Positions 25,909-34,546 of a DNA stretch of 64,000 nucleotides are shown here, piece by piece (positions within the stretch are counted from its first letter, which is position 1; each line of letters starts with the position of its first letter). Made by a program: the position numbers and the translations under genes. The stretch is from the NCBI GenBank assembly GCA_038237475.1, contig JBBRYS010000002.1:496001-560000 (forward strand), given 5' to 3'. The notes under the pieces were generated by a model that was not told the DNA's origin, ran no database searches, and worked only from the letters and a program-made list of their open reading frames with translations. The stretch comes from JAOAPY01 sp038237475 (GTDB lineage Bacteria > Acidobacteriota > Blastocatellia > Pyrinomonadales > Pyrinomonadaceae).

Positions 25909-26565
25909 ATGCTCTTACTATTACAGGCCGCACAAAATGCTCCACCGGATATCGTTAGCCAGACCTGGCTAACCTGGACCGCGGGATGGGTATCCCTGGG
26001 CTTTCTGGGACTCTTTGGAGTCTTAATTCTCTACTACGTGCTCATTGGGAAGATTGATCTCAGCGGTCTAATCAGCGAACCCGGTGGTGACGCCAGTATG
26101 TCTCGGTTCCAATTGCTCATCTTCACCTTCGTAATTGCTGCCTGCTTGTTTCTCATCGTCGCTTCCGCCAAACCGCAGCCGGCCTTTCCGACCATCATTC
26201 CCCAGGGAATTTTGATTCTGCTGGGAATCAGCTCCAGTTCCTACCTCGTCAGCAAAGGCATTCAGGCCGGTTCCAAACAAGGACTCGGTGCCGCTGCGGG
26301 TCCTCAAGTAACGGTCAAGGGTTCCAGCTCCAATACCACCCCCGGTGGCGCAACTATTCAATTCCAGGCCGCAGTTGTCGGTCTCACGGACGAAAGCGTG
26401 ACTTGGGCAATTGACCCGCCTGCCGGCGCAGGCTCGATTGATGCAAATGGCCTGTACACACCGCCGCCTGCAGCTGGTGCAGCTGCGCCCGCCAAGGTTG
26501 TCGTCAAGGCAATCAGCAAGGAAGACGTTAGCGTTTCCGACACGGAAACCATTTCACTGCTTTAG
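25909..26565 (+). CDS. Membrane protein with C-terminal Ig-like domain, second gene of cassette
   Basis: A 218-residue protein of unknown function. Three hydrophobic segments (about 24-46, 63-84 and 97-115) match those of the preceding protein: compare GKIDLSGLI...SMSRFQLLIFTFVIA with GQINTSFLL...LSPARVQMFLFTLWTA, and ILLGISSSSYLVSKGIQ with AMLGGSHAIYLGSKAYL. After a Ser/Thr/Gly linker, residues 125-218 resemble a bacterial Ig-like (BIG2-type) domain, with VTWAIDPPAGAGSIDANGLYTPP and a final TETISLL. The Ig part is probably outside the membrane. The stop codon overlaps the ribosome site of the third gene. Confidence 0.75.
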   Translation: MLLLLQAAQNAPPDIVSQTWLTWTAGWVSLGFLGLFGVLILYYVLIGKIDLSGLISEPGGDASMSRFQLLIFTFVIAACLFLIVASAKPQPAFPTIIPQGILILLGISSSSYLVSKGIQAGSKQGLGAAAGPQVTVKGSSSNTTPGGATIQFQAAVVGLTDESVTWAIDPPAGAGSIDANGLYTPPPAAGAAAPAKVVVKAISKEDVSVSDTETISLL

Positions 26566-26575
26566 GGAGCCCACC

Positions 26576-27493
26576 ATGACAAAACGCGTAGCCAAACCCA
26601 CTGGGCGACGCCAACTGAACGTCGCCGCTACTGTCGCGGCTGGATTGCCTCTTGCGATCTCGCTGATCCCGGCACTGACTTCTAAAAAATCGCAGCCGCA
26701 GCCTGCGACCGTGGCCGCCGCAGCACATGCCGTCGCCCCCATCTTCAAAGCCGGATGCAAACTACCTTTTGACACGATTAAAACGAAAAGCCTGGAGATC
26801 GATGCCAAATGTACTTTGGACGGTAACGCCGCCGACAATTCAGCGAAGAGGTTGGAAAATAATGCCAAGAATAACTTCTGCGCCGATGGCACTCCAAAAG
26901 TAATTACTTACGATGATTTTAAAACGCTGGAGGAAACTGCAGATGGCATTGATGGACTCAGGCAGGGATTGAAAGAAAGCCGCGACGGGCTGGTAGATAT
27001 CTTAAAGACAGCCGCCCATCCGAAACTCGGCGAGGGCTCGCTGGTGCAGTTCGTAGCTTTTGTTTTGGACGCTCGCAATTCAAACGTGGGTAAAGGCAAA
27101 GGCGAAAATGTGAACTGCAAACTACCTGATAAGGAAGGCAATGACATTCACATCGAGTTGACCATGGACCTGGCGGATGACGACCCCTGCAACGGCGTCA
27201 CTGCAGAGATGTCACCCCACTTCCGCCCCGAAACCTGGAACAGCCTGGTAGGCATGGACCTCAAGCGACCAGTGCGCATTACCGGCCCCCTCTTTTTCGA
27301 CGATAGCCATCATCCGTGTCACGACGGAGTTCGACCCAATCCGAAAAGAGTCTCAGTTTGGGAGATCCATCCCATCTACGAATTTGAAGTCTGTAAGGAT
27401 AAGACTTTGAAATTGTGCGACGCAAAAAAAACGTCGCAATGGATCCCGCTGGATGAATGGGTCAGTGAGCAAGCTGAGGAACCCGAACCTTGA
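26576..27493 (+). CDS. Cysteine-rich exported protein with WEIHP motif, third gene of cassette
   Basis: Not recognised as a named family. The ATG at 26576, with AGGGAG 7 nt upstream, gives 305 residues; an upstream opening at 26411 lies inside the previous gene and is ignored. It has an N-terminal hydrophobic segment (VAAGLPLAISLIPAL), a Lys/Asn-rich linker, a helical stretch (EETADGIDGLRQGLKESRDGL), and a C-terminal domain with RVSVWEIHPIYEFEVC and an upstream DDSHHPC. Eight or more cysteines suggest disulphides and export. The EIHP signature appears in various extracellular hypothetical proteins. The tight three-gene order suggests one membrane complex. Confidence 0.7.
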   Translation: MTKRVAKPTGRRQLNVAATVAAGLPLAISLIPALTSKKSQPQPATVAAAAHAVAPIFKAGCKLPFDTIKTKSLEIDAKCTLDGNAADNSAKRLENNAKNNFCADGTPKVITYDDFKTLEETADGIDGLRQGLKESRDGLVDILKTAAHPKLGEGSLVQFVAFVLDARNSNVGKGKGENVNCKLPDKEGNDIHIELTMDLADDDPCNGVTAEMSPHFRPETWNSLVGMDLKRPVRITGPLFFDDSHHPCHDGVRPNPKRVSVWEIHPIYEFEVCKDKTLKLCDAKKTSQWIPLDEWVSEQAEEPEP

Positions 27494-27678
27494 TCCGCAA
27501 CGATTGACCTGTTGCTTTGCCCCTCCAATAGTCAGCGAGACGAACGAGCGGAACCTGAACCCGAATAAGGGAAGGTGCCTTTACTTTCCCTGGCGCGGAT
27601 CGCCGATATGCTCGCCAAGGGATGTCCCGTCGTTTAGAATGCCTGCTCGATTCTGACCTGCAGTTCTTAATTTCCCGA

Positions 27679-28614
27679 ATGAATCCTTACGTTCCTTTTC
27701 TCAACTCAGCCGGTCGCTTGCGCAGTGGCTGGCGCCTCGGACTTTTCGTGTTGGCCTTTGCTGCATCAATGATGATTTTCGGGTCGCTGGTACGCGTCTT
27801 AACGGTGATTGGCATTCGCTTTCATTTCACCTTCGGCAGCTCCCTGGAGAACCTTATCTTCAGACTGGTGTTCCTGATTTCAGCTTTGCTGGCGGGCTGG
27901 ATTTGTAATCGATGGCTTGAGGGACTGCCCTGGCGCGCGCTGGGACTCGGTCTCCATCAGGGTTGGTATAAGGACCTTTTGCTGGGCTCAATAATCGGAA
28001 GCCTTTCACTCGCGCTGGCAGCGTTGGTAGCGTTCGCGGGTGGAGGATTGCGTTTCTCATTTTCCGAAACTGAATTACTGCGGTCCGTGATTCAGTCTCT
28101 AGCGACTACTCTGGTTTTATTTGTCGTGGCGGCACTGGCGGAAGAGGCATTGTTTCGAGGATACCCGCTGCAGACGTTGACCCGTGCTGCTCTCGCCTGG
28201 CTGGCGGTGGTTATTACTTCGCTGCCCTTTGCTCTGGTTCATTTGCAAAACCCCAACGTGGTAGCAGGCTTTACCTTTATTAACACCGCCTTGGCAGGCG
28301 TCTGGCTGGCAGCCTCTTATCTAAAGACGCGCAGCCTATGGTTCCCTCTCGGTGTTCACTGGGCCTGGAACTGGGCCCTCGGTTCAGTGTTTGGTTTGCC
28401 GGTGAGCGGCATGAAACTCTCGCCGTACCCGCTGTTGCAGGCGGTCGATCATGGGCCGGCATGGCTGACTGGCGGCAGTTATGGCATAGAAGGCGGAATC
28501 GCCTGCACCGTCGCGTTGATAATTTCCTTATTGTTCATCTGGCGTACCCGGCTTTTGTCCCCAACGCCTGAATTGCTGCAGCTTACTTCGGTCGAAAATC
28601 CCGTCCAGCATTAA
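27679..28614 (+). CDS. CPBP family intramembrane glutamic endopeptidase
   Basis: A membrane protease of the CPBP/Abi (Rce1-like) family, 311 residues with about eight hydrophobic segments. The catalytic motifs are EEALFR (E155, E156, R160), FALVH with H188, and HWAWN with H227 and N231. The frame opens at 27622, but the ATG at 27679 gives the usual N-terminus of this branch (NSAGRLRSGWRL). Family members process prenylated or signal peptides, or give immunity to self-made bacteriocins. No bacteriocin gene is seen here, so substrate is unknown. Confidence 0.88.
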   Translation: MNPYVPFLNSAGRLRSGWRLGLFVLAFAASMMIFGSLVRVLTVIGIRFHFTFGSSLENLIFRLVFLISALLAGWICNRWLEGLPWRALGLGLHQGWYKDLLLGSIIGSLSLALAALVAFAGGGLRFSFSETELLRSVIQSLATTLVLFVVAALAEEALFRGYPLQTLTRAALAWLAVVITSLPFALVHLQNPNVVAGFTFINTALAGVWLAASYLKTRSLWFPLGVHWAWNWALGSVFGLPVSGMKLSPYPLLQAVDHGPAWLTGGSYGIEGGIACTVALIISLLFIWRTRLLSPTPELLQLTSVENPVQH

Positions 28615-28735
28615 TTCGGTCATCTGTCGAAGCGCCACTCTCTCCGATAATTCGTTTAGGATACGGATTTTCGTATGCGCGGTCGCTGCTATCTAGTAAT
28701 ATGCGCACCTCGAATCAATAACTGGAGGGCAGGAG

Positions 28736-29887
28736 ATGCGCCGTCTATTCACGACAGTCGGGCTGCTGTTGGCACTGATGTGTGCTGCAAGCGGCCAGGA
28801 CACGCCGCGCGGATCAGTTAGGACAGGTTCTTCAGAGACTGCCCGGTTACCATTCCGCGAAACTACAGCCGGCGAAGGCAAGGACTCGGCTGCTTCGGCC
28901 CACCTTGAGCTGGAACGTGGCAACCAGTTTTTTAGAAACACTAACTACTCCGAAGCCATTGATTCATACCAGCATGCTATTAGCCTGACTCCCAACTTTT
29001 TTCAAGCGCACTACAATTTGGGTGTCGCTTACGTCGACACACGAGACTTTCGCCAGGCGACCCATGCTTTCGCGAAAGCCCTCGAACTTGCTCCTCGCTC
29101 TTCCGCTGTACTGCGATACCTTGGGCAGCTCCATCAAAAGCTCGGCGAGTTTGAAGCTGCCGCAGGATATTATTCTCGATGGCTGCTGGTGGAACCGGAG
29201 TCGGCGATAGCCCACAGCGGTCTTGGCGCAGCCCAGGCGCGTCTCGGGAAATATTCGGAAGCTGAGTTCAGCTTTGCAAAGGCCCTGCAGATTGATCCTG
29301 CAGCTGAGGAAGCGCTGGCCGGACTATGTCTGGTTGCCACGACCACACGACAGGATGAGCCGGCCCTGCTGCGTTGCACAGCGGCTGCGCAGGCAATGCC
29401 AGACGCTGAAGTGGTTCATTACCTGCTCGGCGAGACTCTTCTGAATTTGCGTCGTTATGAGGAAGCGCTTGGTCCATTGCTGCATGCAGCGGAATTGTCG
29501 CCCCGTGATGGCATTGTCTATAACAGCATTGGCCTCGCACAGTACGGGCTGGAACGATACGACGAAGCGATCGAGAGCTTCAAGAGAGCGGCCCGGATGG
29601 AACCAACCTTCGCCGACGCCTACACCGGACTTGGATCCGTTTACCTTAAACAAAAACGGTACCGCGAGGCTAAGGATGCTTTTAATCAGGCACTCGCCCA
29701 TGATCCTGCAGCTACAGTGGCCCACATGAACCTGGCGATTGCCTGCCTGAATCTGAATCAACGCGATTGCGCCCTCGAACAATACAACGTGCTGCAACAA
29801 CTGGATCCTGAGCTGGCCAAATCTCTTTTGGCCCAGCTCCATAAGAATCGCGTGATCCAGGTCACACCACGACAACCCAACCAATAA
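28736..29887 (+). CDS. Exported tetratricopeptide-repeat protein
   Basis: A 383-residue protein with an N-terminal signal peptide (LLLALMCAASGQ) and about eight TPR units from residue 60 to the end, each with the W/L-G-Y-A-F-A-P pattern (for example AIDSYQHAISLTPNFFQAHYNLG and YREAKDAFNQALAHDPA). TPR arrays are protein-binding scaffolds; an envelope role is likely from the signal peptide, but partners are unknown. GGAGGGCAGG precedes the ATG. The gene stands alone. Confidence 0.85.
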   Translation: MRRLFTTVGLLLALMCAASGQDTPRGSVRTGSSETARLPFRETTAGEGKDSAASAHLELERGNQFFRNTNYSEAIDSYQHAISLTPNFFQAHYNLGVAYVDTRDFRQATHAFAKALELAPRSSAVLRYLGQLHQKLGEFEAAAGYYSRWLLVEPESAIAHSGLGAAQARLGKYSEAEFSFAKALQIDPAAEEALAGLCLVATTTRQDEPALLRCTAAAQAMPDAEVVHYLLGETLLNLRRYEEALGPLLHAAELSPRDGIVYNSIGLAQYGLERYDEAIESFKRAARMEPTFADAYTGLGSVYLKQKRYREAKDAFNQALAHDPAATVAHMNLAIACLNLNQRDCALEQYNVLQQLDPELAKSLLAQLHKNRVIQVTPRQPNQ

Positions 29888-29932
29888 CGGTCTACTGCGC
29901 GTTTCATACCAATTTCTGCAGGAGATTCTTAA

Positions 29933-30424
29933 CTAGCGCGAAGCCCCGGATGAAGGCGCAGGCAGCGACGAGTTAACGAAATAGTTTTCCAGGACCCCGA
30001 TGGTGGATCTGCTAAACTCGTAAGGTCCGGCAACTGTGATCAAAACAGACTTGTTAGGAGCGCTGCACCAGACGGCGCCCACCGCCTGATCATGGTACCC
30101 ATAACTAACGTCGCCGGAAGTCCTATTTTGAAAACCGGCGGCGTCGAGCGCAGCTATTGCGCGCTGCTGGCAAGCGACTCCCTGAAACGAGCTTTCGAGA
30201 CTGGAAAACCACACATCGGGTGGTGGTGACTTTTGCGGCGTACTATCAGTTTGAGCTTTACCGGTCCCGCTCGTAACGGTAATTCCGCCAGGGCCGGCGC
30301 TGATTGATTCAGTTTTCTTAAGAAAGTTTCTTATCTCACCCGAGAAAGCGCCCAGAGCTACCAAAATGACGACCGGCCAAATTAAGGCCTTAATGTAGCC
30401 GAGCACCAGCTTTGCTACTTCCAT
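29933..30424 (-). CDS. Membrane-anchored protein of unknown function
   Basis: Not recognised. It has 163 residues with one N-terminal membrane segment (YIKALIWPVVILVALGAFSG), then a Gly/Ser/Thr/Pro linker and a compact C-terminal part (residues 70-150) containing two cysteines (GVACQQRAIAALDAAGF and GAVWCSAPNKSVLITVAGP). GGAG precedes the ATG. It overlaps nothing and lies 24 nt from the citrate synthase end on the same strand, so it may be co-transcribed with gltA. Confidence 0.6.
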   Translation of the reverse strand: MEVAKLVLGYIKALIWPVVILVALGAFSGEIRNFLKKTESISAGPGGITVTSGTGKAQTDSTPQKSPPPDVWFSSLESSFQGVACQQRAIAALDAAGFQNRTSGDVSYGYHDQAVGAVWCSAPNKSVLITVAGPYEFSRSTIGVLENYFVNSSLPAPSSGASR

Positions 30425-30448
30425 GTTCGCTCCTTTTTGTCAGAGCAT

Positions 30449-31591
30449 CTATCGATTCTCGATTGGCACGTATGAAAGACCTCGCGCGCCGATGTATTCC
30501 GCTCGTGGCCGAATCAGCTTGTTGTCCGCGTATTGCTCCAGAATGTGTCCCGTCCAACCACTAATCCGGCTGACGGCAAAAATCGGCGTGAACAGATCCA
30601 GCGCTATCCCCATCGAGTAGTAAGCCGAGGCGGAAAAGAAATCAACATTCGCGTACAGACCCTTTTCTTTCATCATGACTTCTTCGACGCGAACCGACAT
30701 TTCGTACCACTTGGGGTCGCCCGCGCGCTCACCCATTTCTTTCGAAAAGCGACGCAGATGCGTAGCGCGTGGATCCTCAGTGCGATAGACCGCGTGACCG
30801 AAGCCCATAATTTTTCGCTTTTCTGCCAGGGCTTGTTTGATGAAGCTTTCGACGTTCTCAACAGAACCGATCTCCAGCAGCATCTTCATCACGGCCGTGT
30901 TGGCCCCGCCGTGAAGTGGTCCAGAGAGTGCTGAGATCGCCCCGGTAACTCCAGCGTAAAGACTGGCAAGCGTGCCCGCGATCACACGCGCCGCAAATGT
31001 CGATGCGTTTAGTTCGTGGTCCGCATGGAGTATGAGGCACTTATCGAAAACATTAGCGTCGTGGTCAGAAGGAAGTTCGCCTTTCAACTGATAGAGAAAA
31101 TTGGTTGCGATATTGTGATCGCGATTCGGCGCTACCGGCGCTAAACCACGCCGCAGTCGGTCGCCGGCAGCGACAAGAGCGGGAAACTGAGCGGTCAGGC
31201 GGGTCGCCGTTTTGAGCGAGTTGGCTCGCGACAAATCGCGCGCCGACCCGTCATAAAATTCGAGCGCTGAAACCGCCGTGCGCAGCACGTCGATTGGATC
31301 CGCCTTACGCGGAAAGCGGCTCATGAGGTCAAGAATCTCTGCCGGTACTTTGTAGTTCTTCGCCAGCTCGCTCTTTAACTCAGCCAACTCAGCGGCGCTG
31401 GGCAAGCGCTGATGCCAAAGTAAGAAGACAACCTCTTCAAACGTAGACCTGGTGGCGAGGTCATGAATGTTGTAACCCTGATAAATCAGCTCGCCCTTCT
31501 CGCCGTTGACATCTGAGATTGAGGAGCTTGCTGCTGCCACACCTCTCAGTCCGGTGCTGGTTGGGGCGGCAGCTTGCTTTGCGTTATCCAT
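30449..31591 (-). CDS. gltA: Citrate synthase (or 2-methylcitrate synthase)
   Basis: Condenses acetyl-CoA with oxaloacetate at the entry of the TCA cycle. In 380 residues the type-I short form shows LHADHELNAS (188-197), the catalytic histidines H227 (PLHGGA) and H266 (GFGHAVY), and D317 in VDFFSAS. The short form is shared with 2-methylcitrate synthases (PrpC); no prpB or prpD neighbour is present, which favours citrate synthase. The first ~25 residues are Ala/Ser-rich and variable. Confidence 0.92.
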   Translation of the reverse strand: MDNAKQAAAPTSTGLRGVAAASSSISDVNGEKGELIYQGYNIHDLATRSTFEEVVFLLWHQRLPSAAELAELKSELAKNYKVPAEILDLMSRFPRKADPIDVLRTAVSALEFYDGSARDLSRANSLKTATRLTAQFPALVAAGDRLRRGLAPVAPNRDHNIATNFLYQLKGELPSDHDANVFDKCLILHADHELNASTFAARVIAGTLASLYAGVTGAISALSGPLHGGANTAVMKMLLEIGSVENVESFIKQALAEKRKIMGFGHAVYRTEDPRATHLRRFSKEMGERAGDPKWYEMSVRVEEVMMKEKGLYANVDFFSASAYYSMGIALDLFTPIFAVSRISGWTGHILEQYADNKLIRPRAEYIGARGLSYVPIENR

Positions 31592-31926
31592 GCGTTGCGA
31601 AGTCCTTTAGAACGATTTTGTCCGAAGATAACAGAGCGCCCTAAACGTGACAAGTTAAGGACTTGAAAATTAAGTCTGGCGGATTATTGATTCTCGGCCT
31701 GGATTGTAAACAACAGCTTGCTCCGCGAGCTTGAGATGCAGTGCCTAGCCCGGCGAAGGTTGATGTGCCCTGGCGGCGAGTCCTCAGCGAGGATGACTCG
31801 TGCACGCTGGGTCTGGAAGACGAGTCAATGGTTAAGTGGCCCAGAATACTCGCCAGTCGAAACGCGCTGACTCGTTGCTCATCGGGGATTCCGCGCGTTT
31901 CGACTGTCTGTGTTCCACTGCCATAG
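31592..31926. other. Intergenic region of 335 nt, nothing recognised
   Basis: Lies between gltA and the glycine-zipper gene. An open frame of 119 codons runs through it on the minus strand (31641-32000) but has Ser/Arg-rich, out-of-frame composition and overlaps the next gene. I see no RNA structure, repeat or clear promoter. Confidence 0.5.
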
Positions 31927-32958
31927 TTACTGGAGCTGCGTGTCAGTCGACGTGCGAATCCTGAGCTGTTGCCCGCGCACAAGTCGCAGATCCTTCCCAC
32001 GAGAACTCAACACGCCAGCCGTGCCTACTGAACCGCCAATGGCGGCTCCGATCGCGGCGCCCTTACCTCCACCTGCAATGGCCCCGATGATGGCGCCAAT
32101 GCCTGTAGTGGCTCCAACTTTGGAAATATCATCTTTGGTAGAATCCCTGCCTCTGACTCCACCTTCCCGATCGACGTTTCCCACGCCGCTGCTGCCGGCA
32201 TCCGGCAGCACTTCGATGACTTCGGCATGAAGGTTAGTAGAACGATTGTCCGGCATCCTCAGCTGTTCGAAAGACAGTTGCAGCTGCGCTGTACCCTTCA
32301 CCTTGCCGGCACGTTCGACGTGTGTGATTCGTCCTTCAATGATGGCGCCCGCATACTCACGCGGCTCGACGACGCGCGCCTGAAAGCGATCACCTCGTTG
32401 GCTAACATCGGTCGACATCGAATTCTGTAATTCGATCAGAAAGATAGTATCGCGGGGTATGGAAAGACTGCCGCCCATTGCTGGTGTTGTATCTCGCGGA
32501 TCGACGTTGGGTGTGTTACTGCCGGCAACAGGATCATTGGCTGCTGTCGAAGAGTCCGGTGCCGTGTCGACCGGCTGCCCGCTTGCAGCACCGCGGCGCT
32601 TAAATCCTGAAGGCAACGCGGAGTTGAATGACTGGCGTTCGAATCCCGACTGGTAGCCAATTTCAAATCCCTGCTGGTAGCCATCACGATAGTCTTCGAT
32701 CGGTCCCCACGCATCGGCGTAAGCGCGATCTGCCCGTTTGTAATCGTCCTTGTTGGCATAGTCTCGCGCAGCTCCCGCCGCCTGGTCGCTGTAGCCTGAC
32801 TGATAGCCGTCCGAATAACCGGTTCGGTAACCTCTTTCAAGAGCAGTCGAACCCTGAGTCGAGGCGTTGCTGACTCGAGCGCTGGTGGGCGCCACGGACA
32901 TCAAGGCAGCCAGGGAAACAGATAACAGAAGCACAAAAACAAACTTCATCATTCTCAT
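31927..32958 (-). CDS. Exported glycine-zipper protein with YxxGY repeats
   Basis: A 343-residue exported protein. The start is the ATG at 32958 with GGAGAG 11 nt upstream; the frame is open further upstream (to 33141), but that part is not protein-like. After the signal peptide comes a run of Tyr/Gly repeats (YRTGYSDGYQSGYSD, YRDGYQQGFEIGYQSGF), then a Ser/Thr/Pro linker. A beta-domain with IPRDTIFLIELQNSMSTDVSQRGDRF and VEPREYAGAIIEGRI follows. The C-terminal glycine zipper is GIGAIIGAIAGGGKG. The YMGG-like zipper suggests insertion into or association with the outer membrane. Confidence 0.75.
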   Translation of the reverse strand: MRMMKFVFVLLLSVSLAALMSVAPTSARVSNASTQGSTALERGYRTGYSDGYQSGYSDQAAGAARDYANKDDYKRADRAYADAWGPIEDYRDGYQQGFEIGYQSGFERQSFNSALPSGFKRRGAASGQPVDTAPDSSTAANDPVAGSNTPNVDPRDTTPAMGGSLSIPRDTIFLIELQNSMSTDVSQRGDRFQARVVEPREYAGAIIEGRITHVERAGKVKGTAQLQLSFEQLRMPDNRSTNLHAEVIEVLPDAGSSGVGNVDREGGVRGRDSTKDDISKVGATTGIGAIIGAIAGGGKGAAIGAAIGGSVGTAGVLSSRGKDLRLVRGQQLRIRTSTDTQLQ

Positions 32959-33283
32959 AATTTTTCTCTCCGGAATTGAGCAATCACGGTCTGACCGTGG
33001 CGTCCGGGGACCAACCTTGTGCGCGTGGATGCTACCACAATTAATCTGGCCAGGCACAAATTTTGTATCCTTGACTGGTCCCATCGTGCGCCCTAGACTC
33101 GCTGCGTATGTTTTGAGATGCGGCGGACCTGTTCGAGGCATTGAAGCACTTGCGTTACGCCGTATGCGATGCGAGCAAAATCTTTCATTGCCATTCAGCA
33201 GGCGACGCTTTGCGGGAGAGCTTAACTGGACAGAACGGTAAGCGTTCGCAGCCTCAGATGCTAAATTTGGTCGTGTGGTTGGT
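32959..33283. other. Divergent intergenic region of 325 nt
   Basis: Separates the minus-strand glycine-zipper gene from the plus-strand cysteine desulfurase, so it should hold promoters for both. Only the zipper gene's ribosome site (near 32970) is clear. No RNA gene or repeat is seen. Confidence 0.5.
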
Positions 33284-34507
33284 ATGAAAAGTCAGGACAC
33301 AATATTTTCTTCGCGCAGAATCTATCTGGACCATAGTGCAACGACGCCGGTGGACCCGCGTGTCGTTCAGGCCATGATGCCATACCTGACTGATAAGTTT
33401 GGCAATGCTTCGAGCGTGCATTCCTATGGTCAGGAAGCACGCGCAGCAATTGACCGATCCCGCCGCAGCCTCGCTGCCCTGCTGGGAGCTCGCGCCAACG
33501 AAATTGTTTTTGTTTCGGGAGGAACTGAAGCCAATAATCTGGCAATTCGTGGCCTCTGCGAAGCAGCTGCGGCTCATGGCAAGCACATTATTACTTCCGA
33601 GATCGAGCACCCATCAGTACGCGGAGTTTGCGACGCCCTGGAAAAGAAGGGTTGGGAAGTCACTCGTTTACCCGTCTACGAAAACGGAATTGTCAGAGTA
33701 AAGGATCTGCGGGCAGCCCTCAGGCCGGACACGGTCCTCGTCAGTGTGATGTTTGCCAACAATGAGATCGGCACTATTCAACCGATCGCGGAAATCGGAC
33801 AAGTAGTTCGCGAAGCACGTGCCGCTGGTAATCGCCATCTGTGGTTTCACACCGACGCCGTGCAGGCCGCCGGTCGACTCCACATTGATGTCGATTCGCT
33901 GCACTGCGATTTACTATCGTTGTCGGCTCATAAGCTCTTTGCACCACAGGGAGTAGGGGCGCTTTACGTACGACGCACTGTCAGGCTCATCGGCCAGAAT
34001 GTGGGGGGCCATCAGGAGCGCGAGCGCCGCGCCGGAACCGAGTCCGTCCCTAACATAGTTGCTTTTGGCGCCGCCGCGGACATCGCTCGCAGCGAGTTGC
34101 ATGAACATGTCTCGCAGGTACAAAAGCTGCGCGACAAGTTCGAAGCCGCAGTGAGGTCGCGCATCGAAGACATCGTCTTCAATGGAGATCACAGTGAGCG
34201 CCTGCCTCACCTTTCCAACATCTCTTTTCGTTTTATCGAAGGCGAGGGTTTGCTGATCAATTTGGACTTGCAGGGTGTCGCTGTCTCGACCGGCTCAGCC
34301 TGTTCATCGGGAACGCTGGAGCCCTCACCTGTGATCCGTGCACTCGGTCGCGACGATGAACTGGCTCGCGGCTCGATCCGGTTCAGCTTTGGCAGGAATA
34401 ATACGGAGGCGGAAGTCGACTACGTTCTGGATGTGCTGGAAGGAGCCGTAACCAATCTTCGCCGGCTCTCACCGTTAACGCGCAAAGCGATATTGGAAGC
34501 CGTCTGA
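33284..34507 (+). CDS. Cysteine desulfurase (IscS/NifS class)
   Basis: PLP enzyme that takes sulphur from cysteine for Fe-S cluster and thiolated-RNA synthesis. It has 407 residues from the ATG at 33284; a GTG at 33275 is also possible. Motifs: YLDHSATTPVDPRV (14-27), H109 in EIEHPSV, the PLP lysine K217 in SLSAHKL, and the sulphur-carrying C340 in STGSACSSGTLEPS. The long loop around the cysteine is the IscS/NifS group I pattern, not SufS. No iscU or iscR-type partner adjoins it. Confidence 0.93.
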   Translation: MKSQDTIFSSRRIYLDHSATTPVDPRVVQAMMPYLTDKFGNASSVHSYGQEARAAIDRSRRSLAALLGARANEIVFVSGGTEANNLAIRGLCEAAAAHGKHIITSEIEHPSVRGVCDALEKKGWEVTRLPVYENGIVRVKDLRAALRPDTVLVSVMFANNEIGTIQPIAEIGQVVREARAAGNRHLWFHTDAVQAAGRLHIDVDSLHCDLLSLSAHKLFAPQGVGALYVRRTVRLIGQNVGGHQERERRAGTESVPNIVAFGAAADIARSELHEHVSQVQKLRDKFEAAVRSRIEDIVFNGDHSERLPHLSNISFRFIEGEGLLINLDLQGVAVSTGSACSSGTLEPSPVIRALGRDDELARGSIRFSFGRNNTEAEVDYVLDVLEGAVTNLRRLSPLTRKAILEAV

Positions 34508-34546
34508 CAAAAACCAAGCTGATCGCTTCCGGAAGTCAGCAGAAGC

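Noticed and set aside
31641..32000. A 119-codon open frame on the minus strand between gltA and the glycine-zipper gene
   Set aside because: Its product is Ser/Arg-rich without pattern, it overlaps the end of the glycine-zipper gene in another frame, and it lacks a ribosome site.
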